DNA of 64,000 nt, taken from assembly GCA_000149265.1 (NCBI GenBank), contig CH003035.1, positions 842,415-906,414 of the forward strand, in the 5' to 3' direction. Source of the stretch: Ciona savignyi. Lineage: Eukaryota; Chordata; Ascidiacea; Phlebobranchia; Cionidae. Position 1 is the stretch's first letter. Each line of letters starts with the position of its first letter. This document shows positions 24,701 to 37,400 of this stretch, one piece after another. The notes beneath the pieces were generated by a model. That model did not search any database. It was not told where the DNA came from and was given only the letters and a program-made list of their open reading frames with translations. The position numbers and the translations under genes were made by a program.

Positions 24701-26590
24701 AGTAGTTGAATTTTCACATGACTTAAATCAAATGTGTCATTAATTTTCATTCTGTATAAAATATTTTTTCACTGTTAAAAAACCCTATTTGGCATGAACT
24801 GCATGAAAACCTCTACCAGAAACTGCCCATGGTTTTGTATTTAATTTTTAATTATTTTTCGCTTAATTACAGTTAAAAGTAATTTTTGTAATTTTGAAAC
24901 TGTTGAAGCAAGCAACTTAATCATAAACCTTTTTGAGCACATTTCTTGACTTGGGAACAATGGCAAAAATAAGATGGCCAATAAAAAATTTAAATGGAAA
25001 TGTCTTGTATGCCATAAGATGCGACAATTCACCTTTTCTATGGGATGGTAGAAACAAATGCTTTAATATCTATTTAAAAAAACTGTAAGCCTGTGGTCAA
25101 GGGAAGCTAAAGTTAAAATGTCCATGACAGGCATCACGTGATGGGGATCCAGATATGAGCGTCGCTGAATTCCGGGACTTTCAACATCCGGAAACAGGAA
25201 GAGAGATGCTGGAGTACCTTGTGCAGGAATTTCTTCACGATATGGGTCGGTTAATTTTTGCGATTTTCTAGTTAGTACCGTGTTCATGCAAGAAGTGAGT
25301 GAGGTCTGATGATAAAATAAAACACAAAATTGTTGTAGTGTGACATTTAGTCCGACCTGTTAGTCTGGCGGTTAAGTGTGATGCTTTTCAAACGCAAGAT
25401 TGCATGTTCGAATCTGGTCGCTAACTAGTCGGTTGTGTCCTTGGGCAAGGCACTTAAAGGACATTGCCTGAACTCAGCGGATTAGTGGGTTCTATCAAAT
25501 TAAAAGAATGTGTGAATCATACACAACACACTGCAATAGCTCCGGTAACCCGACAGTGGGCGCGAGGTGATCTGACGACGTTCCGTGTGTTAACCCCCTT
25601 GGTTTTCCCATTTACGGGGATACATATGAATATATTTTTCATATTCACACATTCCTGTAGTGTTTAAAAATTCTGTGACATCACACTTCAGATACGGATG
25701 GAGATGAAGTGCTGACGGTCCAGGAATACATCTCGGTTGGTTCAGATGTGGATGTCGACACACAGGACGATGATTGGGCCAAGGAGCGAAGGACTGAATT
25801 TCGGAATGTTATCGACCAAAACAGCGACGGGAAAGTCACCAAAGCAGAACTGAAGGTGACATCTCATTAGTGTTAGTTAAAATTTTGGGTTATTTTTTTC
25901 CAAAATATACAAAAGATTACAGGTAATAAAAAGACAAGGTTGTAAAACCTGATTTTTCAAAGCATTTGCATTAATTGTATATACACATACACTTAAATAT
26001 TATCCTATTTTTATGGTTGTTTGTTCCGGATTTAAATTCAAAATAGATACTCAAATATATAAAAAAAATTTAAATCAGAAGATACAAGTATGTGTCTATA
26101 CCAGAACAAAAATGTCTGCTAGCTAATTGGTAGCAAAAAAAACTTAATAGATTAATCGGTAGAAAAGTTGGAAGTAATATTTACTTTTTTGTTGTCACTT
26201 AGAGATAGTTTTGTTGTCATTTGGAGAGAAACATGAACTTGTTTACTTATATAATTGTCATGTCTTCTTTATTGTAATAAAGTTAAGAAAAAAAAACAAC
26301 CATTTTTAAAAACACATTGATACAAAGGCTGTGTTGAAATAAGAACAAAATACACTGTTTTTAAAAAGAAATTAAAACACATGATAAAATCCGCCATTAT
26401 AATTATCTTCCAGAGGTACTTGGATCCACTGAGCGAAGGCATGGCACTGCAAGAAGCCCGGCAGCTCATCGGATTTGGTGACGAGAATACGGATTTTAAA
26501 CTCTCGTTGAGTGAGCTGCTTGAAAATAGCGAGTACTACACTGGAAGCAAGCTTTATAATTACGCTCGTAGTGTGCATGATGATCTGTAG
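18792..26590 (+). CDS. SDF4: SDF4/Cab45-like EF-hand protein of the secretory pathway
   Basis: Cab45 (SDF4), of the CREC family, is a Golgi-lumen calcium-binding protein used in cargo sorting. Eight exons: 18792-18918, 20327-20391, 21763-21944, 23494-23688, 24396-24549, 25131-25245, 25692-25855 and 26414-26590. They total 1179 nt, 392 residues against about 360 in human. The start encodes a signal peptide (MLRKILLFLVTLLFVETCNG). EF-hand loops follow: IDENGDGELDENE and LDNDKDGSVSWNE (exon 4), DTDGDEVLTVQE and DQNSDGKVTKAE (exon 7), and a weaker DENTDFKLSLSE (exon 8). The end, TGSKLYNYARSVHDDL, closely matches the Cab45 C-terminus. Phases agree at every junction. The end of exon 5 is uncertain: either GTGGAA after 24549 or a GC donor (GCAAGT) after 24528. 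Introns hold two SINEs, a hAT element and a stack of nested insertions. Confidence 0.9.
19487..19558 (-). tRNA. tRNA-like gene: Asp-like body, AAC anticodon; possibly pseudogene
   Basis: Seventy-two bases on the minus strand have tRNA layout. They begin TCCTCGTTAGTGTAGTGG, as many eukaryotic Asp tRNAs do. The anticodon stem CCGC/GCGG encloses the loop CTAACAC, which puts AAC (valine) at the anticodon, and a perfect B box GGTTCGATTCC follows. The acceptor stem (TCCTCGT with ACGGGTA) and T stem each carry about two mismatches. The A and B boxes look functional, but the stem defects and its position inside a MITE-like element favour a transposed tRNA pseudogene. A tRNA-finding program with a covariance score would decide. 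Confidence 0.5.
19604..19730 (+). mobile_element. Fragment of GGTGCCTCTAAATACTACAGGA MITE family
   Basis: It begins GGGTGCCTCTAAATACTACA and runs through CTAACCCTGTCCCAAACACT to CCAACCCTAACATTAATATC. It matches the left part of the complete copies at 32038-32188 and 51301-51553. The right terminal repeat is absent, so this copy is truncated. It lies within the 690-bp element at 19132-19821. Confidence 0.75.
21973..22845. mobile_element. Non-autonomous hAT element with perfect 8-bp target duplication
   Basis: The terminal inverted repeats are CAGGGATGTCCAACCT and its complement AGGTTGGACATCCCTG. The 8-bp sequence TTCTAAAC stands on both sides (21965-21972 and 22846-22853). CAGGG ends with an 8-bp duplication are characteristic of hAT (Charlie-like) elements. 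Subterminal GGGCCGC motifs repeat near both ends. The 873-bp copy encodes no transposase. It lies in intron 3 of the SDF4-like gene, 28 bp after the donor of exon 3. Confidence 0.9.
23184..23476 (+). mobile_element. tRNA-derived SINE abutting SDF4-like exon 4
   Basis: A near full-length plus-strand copy: head CCGGCCCGTTAGTCTAACGG, body GGTGGGCGCGAGGTGATCTG, tail GATGAATATCCTATCTATCC. It ends about 17 bp before the acceptor of exon 4 (exon starts at 23494), so its pyrimidine-rich tail forms part of the present 3' splice-site region. Confidence 0.85.
25351..25640 (+). mobile_element. tRNA-derived SINE in SDF4-like intron 6
   Basis: Plus-strand copy from TCCGACCTGTTAGTCTGGCG through TTGGGCAAGGCACTT and GTGGGCGCGAGGTGATCTG to ATACATATGAATATA. 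The tail differs slightly from the usual form. It ends about 50 bp before exon 7. Confidence 0.8.
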
Positions 26591-28466
26591 ATTTATTTTA
26601 TACGAGTTCACTTTTTTAGTACGTACCTTGTTATCATATGCTGTATTATCCGAATATTCATAATGTAAATATAAAGTATCTTTAGAGATTATAGATTTAT
26701 TATACCTAATGTTTAATGTGTTTTTTTTATCTGCAAGGTTGTGCAGTATAGGTGGGAAGAATTTGCCTACCTTACATTTTATATATTTCAAAAATTTGCA
26801 GCAGAGATATAACAATCTTGATTATTACTTTACAAAAATGTCATTGTTTTCCGAGTTCTTAATATGCAACATCTGAATCTATCAGGATGTCCCAAACTGT
26901 CTTACCATGAAAAGTAGCATAGCATCTCAGGCTTATGCCAATTAATGTTGACATTTTTTTGAGCATCGTCTTTTCGGCCCAATATGGGTGCAAGTGTATT
27001 GCAAGTTTAGATAAAAATGTTAATATAAATTTAGTAATTTATGTAATAGCTTTTAAATGAATGTCGATTGAACCGTTTTTTTTTATGTGGTTCATTATTA
27101 TTACTGAAAAACAAATCCAGTGATTTATTAGTACTACTAAATTACTACTAGTTTGACAAAGCACATTGTTTAGTTTCCAGTAGATTAAAGCATTTACAGT
27201 TTTGTCTAATTGTATTCTATGTAATACTATTTGATGAATGGCTTATTTAATCAAGTGCAACTTATTCACACATTCTGTTAAATTTTTACTGTGGTTTTAT
27301 ATTTCTTAATTGTCTTTACTGAAAATTAATATAAATGTTAAAGAAATTTGTTTGTGTTTTAATTCAAAACACAAGACTTGGGTATATTTAACGCTGTTGA
27401 CTGGCTGCTTGACTAGTAATCCATAGTCAAAAGTTGTTTTCTAATATGCCAGACAGTTTTCCGAAACCATTTGCAGTTGATCTTACTACCATAGTTTGTT
27501 AGTGCGGCGGCCTTTAGCTGAGCATTGGATGAAAGAGTTTCGGTAATTCGACGGTGGGATAGGAACACGCGTGAAAATGCATCCGTACATATTTACATGT
27601 CAATCCGATGAGTTTGCTTGAAATCCTTTCCCTTACGTTGACGATTCCCACTGATAAGCAGAATATTCTATCGATAATAATTATTGTGGTTGCTCTTTTT
27701 AATGTGGATTTTCAACTTGCTAGTTCTAGGATATAAGCCACAAAAAACTATATGTTAATCTTCGCATTTGAAAAAGAACACAATCATTTTATAGGAATAG
27801 AAAAAAAATATAAGTTGAGGAAAATTCGAGCTAAAAGTTGCGAACTATAAGTTTTAGAGATGAGTGTAAACGGGGAGTCCTTTCCGATTTTGCTTGTATT
27901 TCCCCCACCAGGTGTCGACAGGTAAAGGTGAGCAATATTACTTTTGGCGTAACGAATGCTCAGTTTGTTGCTCCTTTACTAAGAAAGAGTAGCATAGGTT
28001 ACTTAGCATTAATACTTTTCATATTTTGTAATACGCTAGTCGGATATTAATAGATCGTGTGTTAGCGCGTTCATGGGTCTTTGTAACCTATTTTTTAATT
28101 TCGAGCTTAGATCAAAGACACTGAATGGCCCATCATTTCGCTTAGTTAGCCTATGTTGTTCTATGGTTGTACCCTACTTTTATCAAAGCTTATTGAGCAC
28201 AGTGCTTTTATCATTAAATAATTAGGATAGTTGAAGGCAACAAGTAAAAGTAACAATAACAGTACCAGTAAGAAATAACGAGGTATTAGCTAACAATGCA
28301 GTTTCCCAACCTGTCAGGATAGAAATAATGTATCGAACATCAAAAAATCCATTCTATGTTACCTGTTTTTTTGTTACGTAAATGTGCCACTCTAACCCTT
28401 TTTTATGTTTATTAATGATTTAGAATTGTAGGGTTTTTGTTGATCTAGTTAACCGTTGTTTTGAAC
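26591..28466. other. Intergenic region between SDF4-like and WASP genes
   Basis: This contains the 3' end of the SDF4-like transcript and the WASP promoter side. A possible old SINE trace (GTAATTCGACGGTGGGAT) lies near 27543. No gene or clear core promoter was recognised. Confidence 0.4.
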
Positions 28467-31400
28467 ATGAGTGGTCCACCAGTGCAGCGAAGGCACCAAC
28501 CAGTTCAAAATGTACCATCCTCTCTGCTCAGCGACAATGAAAATAGGGCTGTCTTTACTATGCTGGGAAGAAAATGTGTGGTATGTGTGAATTTCATTTG
28601 CATCATTTAGAATATCTTTTATGTAACCACTAAAATTTTAAATAATACATTTTAACTTATTAGTTACTTGATTTCATTTCACTACAAATGCTTCTTTTCC
28701 AGACACTTGCTACAGGAGTGGTGCAAGTCTATCTTGCGAATGGTGCAGGCACTAAATGGCAGAAAAGATGCACAGGAGTCTGTTGTTTTGTAAAGGATAA
28801 CCCTATGCGCTCCTACTTCATTAGAGTTTTTAGCTTGAAGGTAAATTTGATTCCCGTTTAATTTCAGTGTAATTTATTGAAGTTTTTTATATCTTTTCTC
28901 ATTTGTGTGCCTGTTCGTTCTATACTTACATTGAATAATATTGTTATCTACATCGAATAATTGGCTCATTCATACAGATAAGTTAATTTAGAGTATGGGT
29001 AAGTTGCATTTCAGCTTAAAAAAATTGTAGCTTGATAGCAGTGTTAATCGGACAATTATACATAATATATCCATAAAAAATGTAACAGGTGACTAAATAA
29101 CAAAAATAAATGCCGTAAAGTCAGTGAAGCTAAATAAAACTTTTATTTGATGATTTTAACAAGCAAATGCCTTTTTTAAGGGATTTTTTTTACAATACTA
29201 GCATAATAAAGATCCTGTTAAGGAACGTTTTGTTAGCACTGGTTGCAGCTATATGAAAGGGATTGGAAGTTACTACATGGTTTTATCATAACTTGTCGTA
29301 ATACCTTTTTTGTTACATTCACAGAATGAACAGACAATTTGGGAGCAGGAACTCTACAACCAGTTCAAATACAACACTCCAAGAAGTTATTTCCATACAT
29401 TTGACACTGAGGTACGTGGTATTTACATTTGGTTATGCAGTTATGGCTGTGGAACGAAAAAGTTACTTAATGTAATCAAATTTTAACCGCTCATGAATAA
29501 GCTAATTGCAATGTGTCTGGTCACTGACGTGTTTTAACTACTATAGTTTGCCGTTTTATCCTGTCTCCTTAATTTGAAAACATTGTTCTATTCTTCCTTA
29601 ATGTAACGAAGGAGCAAAAAAATAAACTAAACTATCTAACTGTTATATTCTTCTTAAATCTTGAAAATCTAAATCATATCCGCCAACCAGTATTGCCGTG
29701 CTGGGCTCAATTTTGCCAATGAAGCAGAAGCCAACAAGTTCAAACAGGTGGTTGAGGAGAAAATTCAACAAAAACATGAAAAGAAAAGAGGTAAGCAAAG
29801 TTTCTTGATGATTATTAGATTTGTTTTTTCCCTTTTCTGGTTTTTAAATATTGGGCGTAGATAAAACTAAATTAGGTTGGGTTGATGTTTATTTTTGTGT
29901 TGGTTTTTATTGAGTATTGTCGAAATAATATTTTAGATATGGGTATAATGTTTAGAATTTGCGCTTTTGTATTTGCTTTGTTGTTAAGTTTAAATGACAA
30001 TATTTATCAGGAATAAGTATTGGTTTGAATGATTAGTTGTACAGCCAACCACAGCCTCAGCATTTGCAACATCTCGGTATAACTGATTTCCAGCATTTTA
30101 TTTCAGGCTATAATATATCCAAATAATTTTAATCTTATCACTTTTCGTATTATTTTTAGCTAAAGGTTTGTCCTCAGTACAAATGTGTTGAATGACACTA
30201 TTGGTATTATAAATTATTTCAAATAGCTATTTCTAGAATAAAGCTATTTCAAAACATGTATGCAGACTGTATGTAAAATAATTGTTGTTTCTGATTAGCC
30301 TTGCTGTAATTAGTCTGTGGACACCGGTGTTTAATTCCATGAGTCATTCTTTGTTTATATTTTACATATAGCTTATCTGTTCCATTTAACAGATTTTTTT
30401 CTGTGTGTAAAGTTTAAACAAAAAGAATCATATATATGTGTAAATATAATGTATCATGTATTCCGAATGTTTGGTTTAAAAATGTGTTTGGCCACAATCA
30501 ACCACAGTGAAACAAGGCGTTTGAAGATGGGTTTGGATTCATGTAACCAATATATTTAATCTACCTGGTGCAATATTGTTTAAAAAATATAATATTGATT
30601 TAGTAAAATAGGTCAAGTTGAATTGAAAGATTCCATACAGTACATTTGTTTACCTCAAATGTAATTAAATCTAGACTACCAGACACATTTACAATTTTCG
30701 CAGTTTGTTTGTCTAACCTGATGGGTATTTATTAACTTTAGTCTGGAATTTATCTTAAAATTCCAAAGCTTGGTAAGTCATTGATCACAGAATGGTGTTT
30801 ATAGAGTATAGAACCAATTTTTATCCAAGGGATTTTAAGTTTTAAAGAATCCTTGTACAGGTCATGTATTGTAATCACAATGACACAAAACTAGTTTCCT
30901 ACATTATGCCACTTTTGAGCAAATAACTTTTTGAGAAATGCTTTTGAAATACATAAAATTATGTAGAATGTGTGTATTGTCTACTTTTAAAAACAAGAAT
31001 TTGCTTCTACAATTTTATCATTCAATGGACAAACAAAGCAGACTCCATGCAATGTTCAACCTCAAGTACGGTACTTTCTTCTCCCAGCAGTACTTCAAAT
31101 CAGTAGATGGTGATGTTTCCCATCACAATTCAAGTCCTTCGTACAACTAGCATAGCTGGTCCATGTTCTTTTCTCCCCGCTACTACAGGAAGCAGTGATG
31201 TCAGGAAACTCATTATTCGCATACAAATTAGGTTTTTGCACTGTATTATACAACAAGATTTTTCCTCAGTGATGACACATGCAGTAAGGCATAAGGTTAA
31301 GTATCAAGTCAGCGAACATTTTATTATGGTTGGATGTATTTGTGTGTCGTTTGTATTATATTAGTTGGAGAAACGCGCGTTGGCGGAATTTATTTCCTAC

Positions 31401-34400
31401 ACCACTATCAAGCAGGCTCAATTTTTTACATTTTCCTTGTTGAATAACTGTAAATGCGTTATTTGCAAACAGTCTGAACACAACACAAACGTTGTCTTCG
31501 TAAAGACCAGCCTGCCCTGCGCGTCGTTTTCCGGAACAGAATGACTAGCCACTCGTTTATTCCTTTAGACGTGACGTCATCTTGTATACAAATTTGTCAA
31601 CTTAATCCTTTAGGGCGACTCCTTCCATGGTTGGTTGTGGATCGTGATTTTGCACCGAACGTGTTTGGCACGTCGTCGTATAATTGCTGCACTGCGTACT
31701 AACGTAGCGTTGGCAGAAGATGCACAAAACCCAAACAACTCGTCACCGATTTTCCGCCCATATTTCATATTTACATTACCACCGCGCACGATATACAGAA
31801 CAGCTTATTAGAATAATATTCGCCGTTTGATTAATTCGACAATAATAACGTTTGCTAGGCTGATTTCATTATAAAAATAAACTTTGTTTAAACTAATTCA
31901 ACCCGCGTTTTTTTTGCTTGGGCATTGACTTTACTCTCTCCTTCGACGCAACCGAACCAAAATATCGGTTAAACGTCGGCCGAGTGTTGGCAAAACATTA
32001 AATGGCGGGTGTACTTGTAAAATAGCAAATTTTTTTCGGGTGCCTCTAAATACTACAGGATCGCTTGGAGCGCTTGGATCGCTTGGATCACTTAGATTGC
32101 TATGGAAAATAATTCTAACCCTGTCCCAAACAACAATCTCAACCCCAGAACTAGCGATCCAAGCGCTCCTGTAGTATTTAGAGGTAACGAGTTTTTTTTT
32201 GCCATACTTGTTTTCACGGCCATTTTATTTGTTTGTTTTTTTTCGCACACGTTGCCACAACCTGTTCCACCGGTATGTTTGTTTGATACAATTATGGAGT
32301 TCATAAATAATCGGGAGACATTTTGCTTCTAAATCTGCACCCATTACCAGCGTGGGTTGCAACCAGAACTGGTCTGACAAGTCAATATTTCACGAACCGA
32401 TCACATTAGCGCCAGCCGCCCAAGCAATTCATCAAAATATATCATATTCTACCGCGCAAAGTGCTTCACAAGTGTCCATTACTAAAATGAATGAACCATT
32501 TTTCATGTGACCTGTTCGTTCCAGCATAATTTACCACCACCTGATTAGGACAATTGGTCAAGTCTCACCAGTCGAAAAACGTTTTCACATGGATACATAC
32601 TTACGAAGGTTTAATGATCTCGAGTGCGCGCTTCCAAACGATAGTATAATTTAACCGGTTAAAAAATGTCCATTAAAATTTTGTAGCAAAATACTGATGA
32701 TACTAACGAAAAAGTTAATATGTAGTCAATGGGAAATAAATAATTTGTCATTCACTTTGGATTCTGATTTAATTAATGTCTCTTTGTATTCATTTTAAAA
32801 TCTGACGTTCAAAGATTAAATTAATATACATTTAAGTGCACTTATATTAGGTTCTAAAAATAAACGTGCTTTTATCGAGTATTTATACTTGTTTGCGTAA
32901 GAAGTTTTTAAATTTAGAAAATGACTGCTCGCGCCGTAGTAACCAGAATTATAATTTCCCTAATAAAAATCCAAATTTGTTAAACTTAATGCCTTTAAAC
33001 AAGTATTAACCACGTGCTTTAAGACATTTTCTTATTATCAGCGTCATAAGAATGCCTAAAATAAGTTTTATATACATAGATTTTAAAAACAATGACCCTG
33101 TGGACAGGTAATCCGACAACAACTGTGATAAATGTGATCAATTCTTTAAATCAACGTACCGATTTCACTCTTTCAAAAACAACAGTGTGGATTTCCCCCG
33201 AGAGTTATCCGATGATGACTTTAAATAAACTCTCCAGAATGGATTTCCCCTGTGAATTATCTGGCCATAACCGTGCATGAACTCTCCAATGTGGATTTCA
33301 CTGCATTGATATAAATGACGCGTCCATCCGCTCGTAAACTTGCCTTTCGACACATAACCGTGTTAGGTATTTCATTTGCCTTAAATTACGCCAGTTTCGA
33401 TAGCCAAAATATGTCATAGAAACAGAACATAATTCAATTCTGACATTCGGGAATGTGTGGTTATTTAATATATTAGTGCCTTGAACGTGTTAAATTTATT
33501 TTTGTTAATTGATCTTTTAACATCTTTATTAATTAGGTAATGAATTGCTATTGAATCGAAGGCCTAAACCTAGTCTATCCGACCATCTGACTAAACAGAG
33601 ATATTCACAAATAACCATCGACATGCCAGTGACTTATGGGCGAATCTCCAAAACAGGGCTCGGTCAATAACGCAATGGATCGTATTTTAATGGAATAGCC
33701 CAGAATGTTGGTTTGTAGAACGTATTAATTCCAGATCATGCGTGAAAAGATGGCGACACGATTCGGATAATCGTGGTTATCAGTATTACATTAATATAAT
33801 ACATACGCTGGCCCGCGCTGGGCCACCGATCCGTAAAGCAATATGCTGATTTTTGCGTACGAATGTATTTCTACCGGAAACTGTAGCGGTATCGCCAATA
33901 TGGAATTGTCGAATATACCAAATTGGGAGTCCTACTTCTCGAAAGTTCATATTGATCTCGTCGGTCATCAATTGTGAAAGAAAACCGTTACGTCACACTG
34001 CCACAAGAGTCGTGCCATTGGCTTCGAAATTTAATTGTTTCCTGCTTGAATTTTGATCCAACCCACAGTCTCGAATACATGATTCATTTCTATTGGGCTG
34101 CAATCGCCGTCGGATGGAAAGCAGACGTTTGTTGTTTGTTGAAGAAGCTTGTTTTGTCAAATAACCTCCTTTTACATAAAACGATAGCTTTTGCAGAAAA
34201 CGCAAAATTCGTAGGTCAGTCGTGTGAATTTTAGTTGCAAAATGAGCCATGCTAAAATAATCGTTATTTCGTCGAACCAGCGGCAGAAAGGCAGTCTAAA
34301 ATATCACAGGCCCAAATAGCGAATGGGACGGTTCGTTTTTTCGCTTCCACGAGGTTTAATATTGGACGTGCCGTTTCCTGCAAGTCGATTTCATCAAAGT

Positions 34401-37400
34401 TTGTAGCCGGCGCTTCTGACTCACCGAAATAAATAGAAACTTCGGAAACGAATACAAGTCCACACTTCGCTCGAGTTCGTTCCTACGTCGACTTCCAGAA
34501 ACGCGCCAGAATTTTGCCAGTTTACCGTTGGGACTCGTCTGTCAAAGTATTGACGCGATTGTTTAGAATGCGGATATAGTGTTAGTTATCTGAGTGGTGA
34601 TAAGATAGTGCGGACGTACGATAAAGTTAGTTTATTGTGTGCACGTGGAGAGTAAGTTGTAGGAAAGATACGTCGCAAGAGTAGAATATAGTCGATAAAA
34701 GAATGGTGTAGTGTGTTTGTGTGTATATGCAATATTAAAAGTTTTATCGTAAATTATAAGGAAATCTTTCAAGATAACAAGGTCTAATTGGTCGTTTGAC
34801 CAATATAAACGGCGTGTTTAACGCATGTCTATAACGGAGGATTTTGTTTTCAAAACTGATCAATAAACCTGGAATAGTTTGAGTCTCGCTTTCAGTAACC
34901 ATTACCTTTATCGCGACGAATTCGAAACTTTGTGCAAACGGCGACGCTAGGTGCGATTTGGGGATTCCCCATGAAGCGTCCTATTATACAGCGATTAATC
35001 TTACGTGATCATTTTGCTATCATGATTAGTTACAAACCAGAAAAGCTTTATTTCAGATTATAACTATATGTTATGATCTCCAACGGTATTTAAAAGTCAA
35101 CAAGATCTTTCTGGCATATACAGAAAATATGTTTTCATCAAACAATCCACAAGGAATTTTGATTGGATAACCCCATTTCCCTATATAAAGGGGATTTCCC
35201 TAGCGTAGGAAATGTTGTTTTATCCGTGGGTGCTGGTTACTGGTAGATTTTGTGTTAAATTTCACTGTGGTTCATTTAATCAGTTGCCGCTATGCATGTT
35301 ATATTGCGATGGAAGTGTCACATGACATGATGAGGTATTTATATCCTATTCAAGTTTAGCTTTGTGTTTGCGTCATCTTGGGTAGCAGTCAATTGAAATT
35401 TTGCTTTCAATAGAAATTTTGTTAAAGCAAGGAATGCAGACCTTCATTTTCAATTAAAATGTGGTTGGTGCAGCACTATACACTCGCTGTTGTTGTTGTT
35501 TTAACTGATAGGGTGAGTGTGGTTCACTGGTGGTAGTTTAAAAATATACAAAAAGTTATAGAAGATGGTAACCCCAAGTCCCTTATAATAACTAAATGTT
35601 ACGGTTATCATTTCAAGATGGGTTGAATAGTTCTAGTGCATTCGATAGATAATGCTAATACGTGGTTTGTGTGATGTTCGTTTGTACCACTAGATAATTT
35701 GTTTCCTGTAGTTAAAAGTCTAACTTAGACACTTAAATAAAAATTCTTCGTATTAACAATATTTTTTTCATTTATTTATGTTGAGACTAGGTTTTTTTGG
35801 AAGATAGTCATGAAAGTTTAATCTCATTTGGTCCTGCTTGTTTCAAAACTCGTATCATGACTACCATTGTATCTTCATTTATTTCATACGACATGCAGAC
35901 GCTGCATGGTCAAAGCTACAATGACCACTGCTCGGTGAACTCCGATGAGCAAGGATCGGATTACAGTTTGTCTGATATCGAAGATGGGCTGTCTTCCACA
36001 GCAAGTTCAGTTGTGAAGGTCATGAAATGGCCCTGCGGTGTGAAAATAAACGGTGCTGCTACTGATGCATCTGTCTTGGAGAATATAAAGCACAAGAAGC
36101 TGTGCCGATCGCAGAACCCTGTTAGACGACGGCGGCTTTCGTCGGGTTCAAGTCGGAAAAGCAACTCTTCGCGCCGGAACTCGACGCACCAGTTACCCGC
36201 AGAAGAAACAATGAGGTTTGGGGTGCAACAAATCGCTCATTTGTTTGAGAATATTCCGAATAAAAAGCGCATCCTCAAGAAGTCAATGACGCTGGATATC
36301 CAGAATCAAAACTCAGGTTTTATGGCCAAGATATGTGAACAAAATGCAGAAATGCAGGATAGTGCAACCACACCAAAGTATACTCGGTTGTGTGATAATT
36401 TGTACCAAAGCCCTATAAGGCAAAAGTCAAGCATTACAAGACTTCGAATCGCATTCCCATCCCCGTCCCATTTAGATGTAATACGAACCCGCAGCCAAAG
36501 TTACAGTGCCGTGCTAGATTCGCCAAGGTCCAGGTGCTCATCAGTGTTAAGTACGAGCAGTCTGAAGATGGACAGTGATGCAGCTGAATCGAATGTCTCA
36601 GACGAAGGAGGGTCTGCAAAGTCAGTGCGACAGTGGAAGCATTACAAGCGAGCGATGGAAGCTTATCGGAAATCTGCCCAGCGAGCCAAAGCCAAGGCTG
36701 ATGCTGCTAAGCAAGGATCTACAAATAACGACAGCCCCTTGCACAGCCAAAGTATATTTGAACGTGGTAGTATTTATGATTTGTGGGATGACAGAAGCCA
36801 CTCTTCCACACCCAATGCGGAGAATGAAAGTGTAAACACTGATCTTTGCAGCGAGTTGGATTCCTCGCACTACAGTGATGACTACCCAATCTGGACCGGA
36901 AATTCCCCTTGCTCACCCTCCATAAGAGAGTGGAACAATGCTGTGGAAGAGTCGAATCATTTAAGTTTGGATTACCGGAGCTTGCTGCGTAGTCCGAAGG
37001 CAAAAAATGGCTTGCTGATGCCACAAAGTGTAGCTCAGCAACATCAGATAATAAAGAGCAACTTCCGTAAGAGCATGGAGCCGGATTCGATTACCGACAT
37101 CGACGCTCTCATGATGGAGTTTGACGAAAAGGTCTCCAGCAAAGATGATGAGGACTGTACCACTGATAGGCGTACATCCTCCAGCAGTGCTCCTCATTCC
37201 AACAGTAAACCCAATTCTCCTTCATGTGAATACTCTTCTGAAAAGATTGTGTGGCCGGAGTATGAGAAACTGATTAAGGCGAAATCAGAGGCTTGCCAGT
37301 ATCCGAGGTCGAGTTTTAAAATGAGGATGGCTGCTCTTGAGAAAAAAGGACAAAAACTATCTTGTAGTAAACACGACGAAGAAGTTAATGACATTGATTG

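Larger units (their letters stand above)
29791..35181. other. First part of WASP intron 4
   Basis: AT-rich, no coding signal recognised. It contains a MITE at 32038-32188 and a short direct repeat at about 33186-33301. A CRE-like TGACGTCA palindrome occurs near 31574. Much of 33.9-34.5 kb is more GC-rich but has no supported exon. Confidence 0.45.
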
